A stretch of 64,000 bases of DNA, from IMG/VR virus record IMGVR_UViG_3300042473_001265, positions 62,001 to 126,000 of that record; one strand, 5' to 3'. Origin of the DNA: a virus. The position numbers and the translations under genes were made by a program. Of the stretch, positions 42,831 through 48,598 are shown piece after piece (the stretch's first letter is position 1; every line of letters starts with the position of its first letter). Below the pieces are notes generated by a model, which made no database searches, was not told where the DNA came from, and saw nothing but the letters and a program-made list of their open reading frames with translations.

Positions 42831-42964
42831 ATTATATTGAAACACATTTTCAATCTGAATTGACAGATACAAACAACCAAGGGGAGCCGCTGGACTTGAG
42901 CCAGGTTCATCCTGAATTGACAGGAACAAGGTTGTAAGGGGAGCCGAGTGCGTTTCAATATAAT
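42831..42964 (+). ncRNA. Clamped RNA element A
   Basis: ATTATATTGAAAC pairs with GTTTCAATATAAT over 13 bp. Inside, two hairpins TCTGAATTGACAGA and TCCTGAATTGACAGGA share the loop AATTGA, each leading to AAGGGGAGCCG, and ACAACC/GGTTGT pairs around a GCTGG/CCAGG-type hairpin. A short hairpin TTCTTGC/GCAAGAA precedes it. Confidence 0.6.
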
Positions 42965-42970
42965 AAATTT

Positions 42971-43045
42971 GGAGCATTCGTCTATCGGTTAGGACAGTGG
43001 GTTTTCAGTCCACTAAGAGCGGTTCGACTCCGCTATGCTCTACCA
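42971..43045 (+). tRNA. tRNA-Glu(TTC)
   Basis: Acceptor GGAGCAT/ATGCTCT (G1-U72 wobble), anticodon loop TTTTCAG, CCA encoded. Confidence 0.9.
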
Positions 43046-43052
43046 TGTTTTT

Positions 43053-43139
43053 GGATGTGTAGGAAAATTGGTAACCCCAGGAGACTGTAAATCTTCCGTC
43101 GTAATGGCATTGTTGGTTCAAGTCCAACCTCATCCACCA
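43053..43139 (+). tRNA. tRNA-Tyr(GTA)
   Basis: Anticodon loop CTGTAAA, long variable arm, T-arm GTTGG-TTCAAGT-CCAAC, CCA encoded; one acceptor mismatch. Confidence 0.9.
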
Positions 43140-43373
43140 AATATTTCTCGTCAGAGCCCTAATGCAAATCCTGTGGGCGATGAATTAACAAGGCTGCATA
43201 GATGCTTGCAGTATATTGTCGGTGAAGTTCCGACCGGGAAACGAAATCAAGTGGAAAGCAAGAGCCACAAAGTAAACACCGCCGGGTCAGAAAATGTGTC
43301 CGGGACGTATGGGTCGCGCAGCCTATACAAACAACGGTGGGGTAAGAGTCCTCATAACATTTTCACAAATTTA
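43140..43373 (+). ncRNA. Structured intergenic RNA of unknown class
   Basis: 234 nt between tRNA-Tyr and tRNA-Asp. Local hairpins: GTCGG/CCGAC (43220s), GTGG/CCAC around AAAGCAAGAG, CCGGG/CCCGG-like around TCAGAAAATGTGT, and the end GGTGGGGTAAGAGTCCTC. The GTAAGAG loop recalls RNase P RNA but other RNase P landmarks are absent. The frame open over this stretch (43035-43388) covers two tRNAs and is not a gene. Confidence 0.4.
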
Positions 43374-43448
43374 GGTGCGTTCATATAACGGTCATTATCC
43401 TGGATTGTCTATCCAGAGACGGGAGTTCGACTCTCCCACGCATCGCCA
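43374..43448 (+). tRNA. tRNA-Asp(GTC)
   Basis: Acceptor GGTGCGT/ACGCATC, anticodon loop TTGTCTA, discriminator G, CCA encoded. Confidence 0.92.
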
Positions 43449-43455
43449 AGTTAAC

Positions 43456-43533
43456 AGGCCCTTAGCTCATGTTGGTTAGAGCAGCAGACTCATAATCTGT
43501 TGGTGCTGTGTTCGACTCACAGAGGGCCTACCA
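43456..43533 (+). tRNA. tRNA with CAT anticodon, Ile2-like
   Basis: Acceptor AGGCCCT/AGGGCCT, anticodon loop CTCATAA, CCA encoded. The body resembles E. coli tRNA-Ile2 (GGCCCCTTAGCTCA..) more than elongator Met, so C34 may be converted to lysidine by host TilS. Elongator Met is at 48810. Confidence 0.8.
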
Positions 43534-43539
43534 AGTTTT

Positions 43540-43712
43540 GGTTAGTTGGAAATGAAAGTAACCCAAAGGGAGCGCTCTGAACAGGCGCTGCTTAGTACGC
43601 CTTACAAAAGTAATTGTCCTGACTGTTCGACCCAAGAGGTGTTTACCCGTAGATTAAGTTCCTACGCTCTCGCTCAAGGGATGTCGCTGTGTCGCAACAG
43701 CACTAACCACCA
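43540..43712 (+). ncRNA. CCA-ended tRNA-like RNA (element I)
   Basis: A 173-nt unit. GGTTAGT at 43540 pairs with ACTAACC at 43702, followed by A and CCA exactly as in the neighbouring tRNAs, and a T-arm-like hairpin GCTGT-GTCGCA-ACAGC abuts the acceptor strand. The inside (AGCG..CGCT and other hairpins) is not a tRNA body. Could be a tRNA-like RNA or an intron-bearing tRNA. Confidence 0.5.
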
Positions 43713-43715
43713 AGT

Positions 43716-43768
43716 TTAAGAGTTCGTCTAGAAACCGGTAAATTGTAGTTTGGTCTACAAGCTCTTAA
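43716..43768 (+). ncRNA. Small clamped hairpin (element K)
   Basis: TTAAGAG/CTCTTAA closing stem, inner TTGTAG/CTACAA hairpin, 53 nt. Function unknown. Confidence 0.4.
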
Positions 43769-43777
43769 TTAGTTTAT

Positions 43778-43870
43778 GGTGTCATAGGATGTAACGGGGT
43801 GCGGTTTGCCTCAACCTTGAATGATCATCAAGGTTTTCTTGCGTGGGTTCGAATCCCACATGATGCCCCA
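43778..43870 (+). tRNA. Aberrant tRNA-like gene with His-type acceptor
   Basis: An 8-bp acceptor including G-1:C73 (GGTGTCAT/ATGATGCC then CCA), normally a His identity feature, and a good T-arm GTGGG-TTCGAAT-CCCAC. The anticodon arm is an 8-bp helix AACCTTGA/TCAAGGTT with loop ATGATCA, giving GAT at the anticodon position, not GTG. The D-arm is enlarged. Identity undetermined; a true His tRNA lies at 48723. Confidence 0.5.
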
Positions 43871-43941
43871 AATTTGCAGTTTTTGTCTGGAGTAATATTC
43901 CTGGACACGGATAAAAACAGAAATGTTCTGCGCCAAGTTAT

Positions 43942-44011
43942 GCCCTGGACTGTGTTGCGAGTCAGATTTGAAGCTGAACGTAGACAGGTTTAATTCCTGT
44001 TAGGGGCGCCA
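43942..44011 (+). tRNA. Degenerate 70-nt tRNA-like gene
   Basis: Acceptor GCCCTGG/TAGGGGC with one mismatch, GCCA end, T-arm ACAGG-TTTAATT-CCTGT (atypical loop), and an anticodon arm TCAG/CTGA with an 8-nt loop ATTTGAAG. The D-arm is reduced. Possibly a decayed or non-standard decoding tRNA. Confidence 0.45.
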
Positions 44012-44015
44012 AGTT

Positions 44016-44237
44016 TTGTTAGAGTGTTAGCAAGAGAAAGTCACGCTGTCTAGGTTTCTTCGAAGGACCAAAACAGTAGAAGGTTGCGGGTTCGATGCCC
44101 GGCTGATCGCTTGAGTGGGATCGGCATACATGACGGCGTATCAACTGGACCGGTATCCCAAGTAACTTACCGACTCCCGCTCGAGCTTGTTAATTCGGGT
44201 GAATGGCAGCAATAACGTGGTGCTGCTACTCTAACAA
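44016..44237 (+). ncRNA. Clamped RNA element J
   Basis: TTGTTAGAGT pairs perfectly with ACTCTAACAA (10 bp) around 200 nt that include a T-arm-like GCGGG-TTCGATG-CCCGG and other hairpins (GATCGCTTGAGTGGGATC; GCAGCA..TGCTGC). Confidence 0.45.
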
Positions 44238-44246
44238 ATTCAATAT

Positions 44247-44336
44247 GCCAGCGAGACTTGGAGTCCGAGGGGTCTTATATGCCCTTTCCGCCAGATTAGC
44301 GGCTTTGAGAGAGTTCGATTCTCTCCGCTGGTACCA
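44247..44336 (+). tRNA. Atypical long-variable-arm tRNA, anticodon TAT
   Basis: Acceptor GCCAGCG/CGCTGGT, anticodon stem GGGGT/GCCCT with loop CTTATAT, a class II variable arm CCGCCAGATTAGCGG, T-arm GAGAG-TTCGATT-CTCTC, CCA encoded. TAT is an Ile anticodon but class II tRNAs are Leu/Ser/Tyr, so the charging identity is unclear. The D-arm is short. Confidence 0.6.
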
Positions 44337-44343
44337 GATCGTG

Positions 44344-44372
44344 TTGGATAAACTTTTTATCAGTTTATCCAA
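44344..44372 (+). terminator. Hairpin before promoter, possible terminator
   Basis: TTGGATAAAC/GTTTATCCAA stem of 10 bp, loop TTTTTATCA; followed by AAAACAATTT rather than a T-run, so termination is uncertain. Confidence 0.4.
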
Positions 44373-44378
44373 AACAAT

Positions 44379-44407
44379 TTGACAAGCAAAGATGTTTGTC
44401 ATACAAT
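44379..44407 (+). promoter_or_regulatory. Promoter of element B (TTGACA-17-TACAAT)
   Basis: Boxes at 44379 and 44402. Element B begins about 14 nt after the -10. Confidence 0.85.
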
Positions 44408-44420
44408 AGATACTTACTTG

Positions 44421-44526
44421 ATATTGTTGAGCACATTAGCCTGACTGAAACGGGCATCGAGTACGTGGGGCGTGAAAGAAGGTTCGATTCCTTCATACTC
44501 AATTTCAGTGGTGTGTTCAACAATAT
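44421..44526 (+). ncRNA. Clamped RNA element B with T-arm hairpin
   Basis: ATATTGTTGA/TCAACAATAT closing stem continuing as GCACA/TGTGT; nested CTGAAA/TTTCAG and GAGTA/TACTC helices; tip GAAGG-TTCGATT-CCTTC, a canonical T-loop. No anticodon arm. Own promoter. Confidence 0.6.
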
Positions 44527-44547
44527 AAAGTTTGGTAAAATTAGGTG

Positions 44548-44576
44548 TTGACAAGTTCAACAGTTGATGTTACAAT
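44548..44576 (+). promoter_or_regulatory. Promoter of the large structured RNA (TTGACA-17-TACAAT)
   Basis: Boxes at 44548 and 44571. The predicted start is about 44583. Confidence 0.85.
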
Positions 44577-44582
44577 AAGATT

Positions 44583-45475
44583 CCGGGGCAGTTTAATGTC
44601 CTACTAGGCAGCTTGCTGTCTAGTGAAGAATAACTGTGGTGACACAGCCAAAGGAGGTATGCCTACATAACTCCGCCAGCAACGGTTCGTTTAGACAAGC
44701 CTGCTCAGACTCGCGAGAGTCCCTTCACTGATAAGACCGGTGGAGGTAACAATGACGCTGGATGTTGTGGAAAGAACGTCGGCTTACCGGCCCGCAAGGG
44801 TAACCGGAGCAGATGGAAAGTAACAGGTGGTGCTGACTTCACAACAAAACCAGTCCAGTTAATTGGCATGAGAAAGGGTAGTGTATCGGTCCGAGGGGTT
44901 GCACCCAAGGGCTTGTATGCAGTTTGAGTGGTCAGTGGAGGCTGTCGAAAGGCGGGGTCAACACAGATCGCAAAAGACGTCTGAGTAGTTCGCAAGACAA
45001 AAGGAACGTGGTGTGTTGTATTGTGTAGAGCAAAACTTTATGCAGCAACTGAGTCAGCACATCGCAGTAGGTTCGTTATAGCTCAATTGGTAGAGCAACT
45101 CCCTGTTAAGGAGTAGGCAGACGGTTCAAATCCATCTAACTATTAAAAAGCAAAGACTGACTCGGTCGTATGTGAAAAGCATCTAATACTTGGCTCGCAA
45201 GAGAATCAAGTCAGACGTAACTCGCAAGGTGAAATCTGTTTATGCAGGAAGTTTCGTAACTGTTTAGCGACAGTGAATGGCTCTAAAGGTCAACGGGATA
45301 GAAAGCGTAGAATAGCATATGGCGACAAGACTACTGCCTGTCTTTAAAAACGGCGATGCTGGCAACAGACCAGGAAACCTGCAAGGGTCTTGGTGGAAGT
45401 CGGAAGAAAGCGGTCTCGCAAGGATCGTAATAATGTCCGAGGTGTTGTTGGGTAAGCATGTATTCTCAGTGCTCC
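44583..45475 (+). ncRNA. Very large structured RNA, GOLLD-like candidate
   Basis: About 0.9 kb without a convincing reading frame but with dense hairpins: CTACTAGGCAGC/GCTGTCTAG, ACTGTG/CACAG, GGAGGTATGCC..., GACTCGCGAGAGTC, GCTTACCGG/CCGGTAACC-type pairs, ACTGCC/GGCAGT-like arms. A tRNA-Asn-like domain is embedded at 45072-45143. GOLLD RNAs (giant ornate RNAs of lake metagenomes and phages) are known to be of this size and to lie among tRNAs; the match is by size, context and style, not by alignment. Confidence 0.5.
45072..45143 (+). tRNA. tRNA-Asn(GTT)-like domain inside the large RNA
   Basis: Canonical D-arm TAGCTC-AATTGGTA-GAGC, anticodon stem ACTCC/GGAGT with loop CTGTTAA, T-arm GACGG-TTCAAAT-CCATC. 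The acceptor has mismatches and no CCA is encoded, so charging is doubtful. A regular tRNA-Asn is at 47554. Confidence 0.6.
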
Positions 45476-45477
45476 AC

Positions 45478-45538
45478 TATTCTAAAACACATTAAGCTGA
45501 TGCGGGCTGCAATGCCGCAGATAGTGTGTTTCAGAATA
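45478..45538 (+). ncRNA. Clamped RNA element C
   Basis: TATTCTAAAACACA/TGTGTTTCAGAATA (13 of 14 pairs, one A.C) enclosing TGCGG/CCGCA. The smallest member, 61 nt; may also be the 3' end of the large RNA. Confidence 0.55.
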
Positions 45539-45552
45539 GATAAATAAACTAC

Positions 45553-45628
45553 CGCGGGAAGGGTCCGGTCACCGGCAGGGTCTCATAAGCCTTCGCAATC
45601 CTTGGTTCAAATCCAAGTCCCGCTACCA
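45553..45628 (+). tRNA. Initiator-like tRNA-fMet(CAT)
   Basis: Position 1 C faces U72 in CGCGGGA/TCCCGCT, an unpaired end as in bacterial initiators (C1.A72 in E. coli); anticodon loop CTCATAA; T-arm CTTGG-TTCAAAT-CCAAG; CCA encoded. Confidence 0.75.
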
Positions 45629-45646
45629 ATAACAAATCATCGGTGG

Positions 45647-45675
45647 TTGACACAGAATGATAAATAACATACAAT
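45647..45675 (+). promoter_or_regulatory. Promoter of sRNA unit 3 (TTGACA-17-TACAAT)
   Basis: Boxes at 45647 and 45670; a TAAATAA late-like motif lies in the spacer. Confidence 0.85.
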
Positions 45676-45681
45676 AGGATT

Positions 45682-45868
45682 TATGATGAACACTAATATT
45701 TTTAGCCCCATGCATCGCGTAACGACCCAGGCTCAGCCGTGGTCACGCGGTTTTGGCCGTGTCAAGAATATTACAGCGAATCACAGGGTCCGAGAAGAAA
45801 GCAGTTGCGCATAACAGCAGTAACCGACAAACTTCAAGGACCCTGGATTAAAAACCCAGGGTTTTTTT
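45682..45868 (+). ncRNA. sRNA unit 3, promoter-to-terminator RNA
   Basis: The transcript from about 45682 ends at CCCTGG/CCAGGG plus T7 (45841-45868), preceded by AACTTCAAGGACCCTGGA as in unit 1. A 43-codon frame (ATG 45683, MMNTNIFSPMHRV...) would be leaderless; coding is possible but no ribosome site exists. The two shared terminator blocks define a family. Confidence 0.55.
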
Positions 45869-45884
45869 ATTTTAGCAAGGAACA

Positions 45885-46055
45885 ATGACAGATAAAAAGA
45901 TTAAGCAAGCAGAGTGGACGGCAACGCATACACTGACTAAAGAACAGTTCAAGCAATTGATCCGTAAAAAGGTCGAACGTGCCGCACAGCATCACCGAGC
46001 AGCAAAACAGCGAGAGACTGCCCAAGGGCCGTCGCAGATCGCAAAGTGTGAATAA
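45885..46055 (+). CDS. Small basic helical protein
   Basis: 56 residues from the ATG at 45885 (AAGGAAC upstream): MTDKKIKQAEWTATHTLTKE.. QFKQLIRKKVERAAQHHRAAKQ. Highly charged single-helix type. Not recognised. Confidence 0.55.
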   Translation: MTDKKIKQAEWTATHTLTKEQFKQLIRKKVERAAQHHRAAKQRETAQGPSQIAKCE

Positions 46056-46160
46056 GAGCAGCAATGCCCAGGAAACGAGGTCCTGACAACGCACTTAAAA
46101 CAAGTTGTAAACGGGCGGCCTGTGGGATGAAACTCCTTTTGTGGAGCGAAAAATCACAGC

Positions 46161-46228
46161 GTATTAAAGCACACTTCCGACAGCAGGCGGAGGTGACAAG
46201 GTCCATTCGGGTGAGTGTGCTTTAATAC
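46161..46228 (+). ncRNA. Clamped RNA element D
   Basis: Perfect 14-bp stem GTATTAAAGCACAC/GTGTGCTTTAATAC around a 40-nt body with TTCCG/CGGAG. A mini-copy ACACATTGGCAACAGTGTGT follows at 46229. Confidence 0.6.
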
Positions 46229-46269
46229 ACACATTGGCAACAGTGTGTTAGAAAATACGGGCAATCAGA

Positions 46270-46980
46270 TCAGGTCTTTTTGCCCACATCAATCAACAGA
46301 AGTCTTCTGGTCCAATATCCTGTATTTGCTGATGCATGCATGGTGTCTCGGGCATTCCAAGTGAACACGTCTCCGGCTGACCATGTTATGTTACACATGT
46401 CAAATTGAAACATTTGTCCCGGTTGCTGATCTTCTAAAAAAATTAGAAATCTATCATGTGATGGATCCGACACAAGTTGTTTTTCGTCAGCATGATAGTC
46501 ATTGTGCCGAACTCGGTCCAGATGCAAAGGAAATATTTGACCAGGTTTTTGTATGTTTAATTTTGCTCGACTGACGGCCAGGTGAGCCGGATCTAGCCCA
46601 ATGGCATTCAAAAATTCAGAGACAACAAATTTTAGAATTGGGTCTTGTAATTTTACTTCCATGTGAGAATTTTTTGTTAGTAATTCGTCAAACTCGGAAT
46701 CGTACACCCATTGTCTCAGTGTCTCCGGTGGTATGTTGTCTACATTGAATGTTTTTGGATTTTCGGCCATCAGTTCAAAATATTTACTGTTGACCGAAAA
46801 CGCCTGGAAGGCATCATCATTGTTGTATGTAATTTTTGACAGTGCCTTTAGACTTTTTGCCATTGAGTTTTTGACATTGCATATCGGCAACACTGAAGTC
46901 AATGGTTGATATTCCGGGTGTCTTTGATGAACAAGTTGGTGTAAGAAAAAGTTTTTCATGTCACCAGTACTTATTGGCAA
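46270..46980 (-). CDS. 2-oxoglutarate/Fe(II) oxygenase-like protein
   Basis: 236 residues on the minus strand. FPLHLDRVRHND (H-x-D), GQMFQFDMCNITWSAGDVFTWNARDTMHASANTGYWTRRLLLIDV (second His, then Arg-Arg) fit the double-stranded beta-helix family. N-terminal half helical. Probably a hydroxylase of a small molecule, sugar or nucleotide. Isolated between RNA elements; overlaps no other gene. A related fold occurs at 54657. Confidence 0.65.
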   Translation of the reverse strand: MPISTGDMKNFFLHQLVHQRHPEYQPLTSVLPICNVKNSMAKSLKALSKITYNNDDAFQAFSVNSKYFELMAENPKTFNVDNIPPETLRQWVYDSEFDELLTKNSHMEVKLQDPILKFVVSEFLNAIGLDPAHLAVSRAKLNIQKPGQIFPLHLDRVRHNDYHADEKQLVSDPSHDRFLIFLEDQQPGQMFQFDMCNITWSAGDVFTWNARDTMHASANTGYWTRRLLLIDVGKKT

Positions 46981-47001
46981 TTTGTATTGAATTTTTAAAA
47001 T

Positions 47002-47077
47002 GTATCGCTAGCTCAACTGGCAGAGTTCTGGTCTCCAAAACCAGCGGTTCGGGGTTCGAATCCCTGGCGGTACGCCA
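47002..47077 (+). tRNA. tRNA-Trp(CCA)
   Basis: Acceptor GTATCGC/GCGGTAC, anticodon loop CTCCAAA, discriminator G, CCA encoded. Confidence 0.93.
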
Positions 47078-47082
47078 AACAT

Positions 47083-47159
47083 CGGTCCTTAACTCAATCG
47101 AATAGAGTGCCAGTCTTCGAAACTGGAAGTTGGGAGTTTGAATCTCTCAGGGCCGGCCA
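47083..47159 (+). tRNA. tRNA-Arg(TCG)
   Basis: Acceptor CGGTCCT/AGGGCCG, anticodon loop CTTCGAA, CCA encoded; TTTGAAT T-loop. Confidence 0.9.
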
Positions 47160-47165
47160 AAAAAC

Positions 47166-47241
47166 GGGGGATTAGCTCATTTGGGAGAGCGGCTGCTTTG
47201 CAAGCAGTAGGTAATCAGTTCGATCCTGATATCCTCCACCA
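47166..47241 (+). tRNA. tRNA-Ala(TGC)
   Basis: Acceptor GGGGGAT/ATCCTCC with G3-U70, the Ala identity pair; anticodon loop TTTGCAA; CCA encoded. Confidence 0.93.
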
Positions 47242-47248
47242 AATTTAT

Positions 47249-47322
47249 TGGGGGTTAGTGTAGCGGCAACACTACAGACTTTGACTCTGTCATCACTGGT
47301 TCGATCCCAGTACCCTCTGCCA
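47249..47322 (+). tRNA. tRNA-Gln(TTG)
   Basis: D-arm GTGT/ACAC, anticodon loop CTTTGAC, weak first pair (U1.U72) as usual for Gln, discriminator G, CCA encoded. Confidence 0.88.
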
Positions 47323-47329
47323 AAATAAT

Positions 47330-47406
47330 GCCTCCATAGCTCAGTTGGTTAGAGCATTCGCTTGATAAGCGAAAGGTCCGTGATTCGAGTTCACGTGGCG
47401 GCACCA
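47330..47406 (+). tRNA. tRNA-Ile(GAT)
   Basis: Anticodon stem TTCGC/GCGAA, loop TTGATAA; acceptor GCCTCCA/TGGCGGC with one mismatch; CCA encoded. Confidence 0.9.
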
Positions 47407-47414
47407 AATATATG

Positions 47415-47443
47415 TTGACACTGTTGGTCAACTGCTATATAAT
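47415..47443 (+). promoter_or_regulatory. Internal tRNA promoter (TTGACA-17-TATAAT)
   Basis: Consensus boxes at 47415 and 47438 before tRNA-Ser(GCT). Confidence 0.88.
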
Positions 47444-47452
47444 AGAGATAAC

Positions 47453-47544
47453 GGAGAGTTGGCCGAGTGGTCGAAGGCAGCAGGTTGCTAACCTGTCGGG
47501 TCAAGTAATTGGCTCCAAGAGTTCGAATCTCTTATTCTCCACCA
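47453..47544 (+). tRNA. tRNA-Ser(GCT)
   Basis: Acceptor GGAGAGT/ATTCTCC, anticodon loop TTGCTAA, long variable arm, CCA encoded. Confidence 0.93.
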
Positions 47545-47553
47545 ATGGTTTAT

Positions 47554-47629
47554 TCCTCAGTAGCACAGCGGTAGTTGCGCTTCACTGTTAATGAAGATGT
47601 CGTACGTTCGATCCGTACCTGAGGAGCCA
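47554..47629 (+). tRNA. tRNA-Asn(GTT)
   Basis: Acceptor TCCTCAG/CTGAGGA, anticodon loop CTGTTAA, discriminator G, CCA encoded. Confidence 0.93.
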
Positions 47630-47636
47630 ATTTTTA

Positions 47637-47710
47637 GCCCTACTAGTACAATGGCAGTACACTGGTTTTGTAATCCTGTGATGGCAGTTCGATTCTGTCG
47701 TGGGGCACCA
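47637..47710 (+). tRNA. tRNA-Thr(TGT)
   Basis: Acceptor GCCCTAC/GTGGGGC, loop TTTGTAA in a weak anticodon stem with two T.T mismatches, CCA encoded. Confidence 0.8.
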
Positions 47711-47719
47711 TCTTTTTAT

Positions 47720-47789
47720 CCCGGTTGTAGTGTAATGGTAACACAGGTCCGTATACAACCAATGAAGGTTCGATTCCTTCCTCCGGGGC
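47720..47789 (+). tRNA. Degenerate tRNA-like gene, no CCA
   Basis: D-arm GTGT/ACAC and T-arm GAAGG-TTCGATT-CCTTC are intact, but the anticodon arm cannot form five pairs and the acceptor is partial (CCCGG/CCGGG). Likely a decaying tRNA or a tRNA-derived RNA. Confidence 0.5.
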
Positions 47790-47797
47790 TACTCAAT

Positions 47798-47875
47798 GCG
47801 TCTTTAGCTCAGCTGGATCAGAGCACTGGTTTACGAAGCCGGGGGCCGGGAGTTCGAGTCTCTCAGGACGCACCA
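47798..47875 (+). tRNA. tRNA-Arg(ACG)
   Basis: Acceptor GCGTCTT/AGGACGC, anticodon loop TTACGAA (A34 to inosine by TadA expected), CCA encoded. Confidence 0.92.
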
Positions 47876-47882
47876 AAAACAG

Positions 47883-47911
47883 TTGACAACATTCTGCAAT
47901 TGTTGTATAAT
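47883..47911 (+). promoter_or_regulatory. Internal promoter before tRNA-Lys (TTGACA-17-TATAAT)
   Basis: Consensus boxes at 47883 and 47906. The leader to 48019 holds a hairpin TCAACCCAGA/TCTGGATTGG and a 7-codon frame (ATG 47934). Confidence 0.85.
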
Positions 47912-48019
47912 CAAAACTTAAACGAAAGACTATATGAAGCGAACAGCTAAAATGTAGTGTCAACCCAGATCCCATGTCGGTCTGGATTGGCACTCGAAAG
48001 ACAATTCACGACTGAGTAT

Positions 48020-48095
48020 GGGATCATAGTGAAATGGTTATCACAGCAGACTTTTAATCTGCCAATTCCCGGTTCGAGTCCGGGTGGTCCTACCA
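48020..48095 (+). tRNA. tRNA-Lys(TTT)
   Basis: Acceptor GGGATCA/TGGTCCT, anticodon loop CTTTTAA, CCA encoded; its CCA is shared with the 5' strand of element E. Confidence 0.92.
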
Positions 48096-48193
48096 TATAA
48101 AAACACATTAGAAAACATAGGCAGACCTATGGGGTCCTGAGCAGAAACTCAGGAGCGTAGTTTATTGTAAAACAATAGTGTGTTTCTATATGG
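48093..48193 (+). ncRNA. Clamped RNA element E
   Basis: CCATATAAAAACACA/TGTGTTTCTATATGG (one A.C mismatch) enclosing three hairpins: CATAGG/CCTATG, TCCTGAG/CTCAGGA and ATTGT/ACAAT. The first three bases are the CCA of tRNA-Lys. Confidence 0.65.
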
Positions 48194-48244
48194 TAAAACT
48201 ATTTGAGTTCAATGGTCACACGCCCTTGCTTGAATTAGAAGTTG

Positions 48245-48370
48245 CCATAGTTGAATACATTCATCATTGGTTGACCCGACAGTCTGCTTGGTTAGCAGGG
48301 CGGACGCAACGAAGTAGCTTAACTAGCACGATGAAAAAGCCCTTTACGCCGAGAGTGTATTCAACTATGG
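48245..48370 (+). ncRNA. Clamped RNA element F
   Basis: Perfect 15-bp CCATAGTTGAATACA/TGTATTCAACTATGG around about 95 nt with a CTGC-TTGGTTA-GCAG hairpin. The frame 48178-48399 that crosses it is not credible. Confidence 0.6.
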
Positions 48371-48479
48371 TCAGTATTGGTAGATCCCGGACCAACTAGG
48401 TTGCTAGTCACAACACATAGGGGATGGGCAATCGCCAAGAAGTCGCAAGAGCAGGCTTGACCGCCAGAGGGTAGCGACG
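48371..48479 (+). other. Unassigned spacer between RNA elements F and G
   Basis: No gene or canonical tRNA found. Short inverted pieces (ACTAGGTTGCTAGT; GGCAATCGCC) suggest more folded RNA. Confidence 0.35.
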
Positions 48480-48592
48480 CCATATAAGAACACATTCAAC
48501 GGTTAGTGGATACCTAGCAACTGGACGCAGGTGCTATCCCAAAGAGCAGGCATGCCGCCGTAAAGCTAGGAAACGAATGTGTTCTTATATGG
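48480..48592 (+). ncRNA. Clamped RNA element G
   Basis: Perfect 18-bp CCATATAAGAACACATTC/GAATGTGTTCTTATATGG with an internal CCTAGC/GCTAGG helix enclosing a GC-rich multiloop. The longest uninterrupted clamp of the family. Confidence 0.65.
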
Positions 48593-48598
48593 TCAGAT

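Noticed and set aside
43140-43373. RNase P RNA
   Set aside because: Only a GTAAGAG-like loop matches; the conserved P4 and CR-I/CR-V blocks are not found.
43035-43388. 117-residue ORF
   Set aside because: It overlaps three tRNA genes on the same strand and has no ribosome site or protein-like composition.
44705-44995. Minus-strand ORF of 96 residues
   Set aside because: It lies in the large structured RNA and has low-complexity Pro/Leu/Arg composition typical of antisense shadows.
43540-45475. Group I introns in tRNA genes
   Set aside because: I could not find P, Q, R, S core elements or a homing endonuclease gene; clamped RNAs explain the inserts more simply, although a covariance search is needed.
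46064-46225. 53-codon frame MPRKRGPDNALKTS...
   Set aside because: It ends inside the 14-bp clamp of element D, and the RNA fold explains the sequence better.
48178-48399. 73-residue ORF beginning MCFYMVKLFEFNG
   Set aside because: It runs through the perfect clamp helices of RNA elements E and F; a truncated MVKLFE start is possible but not convincing.
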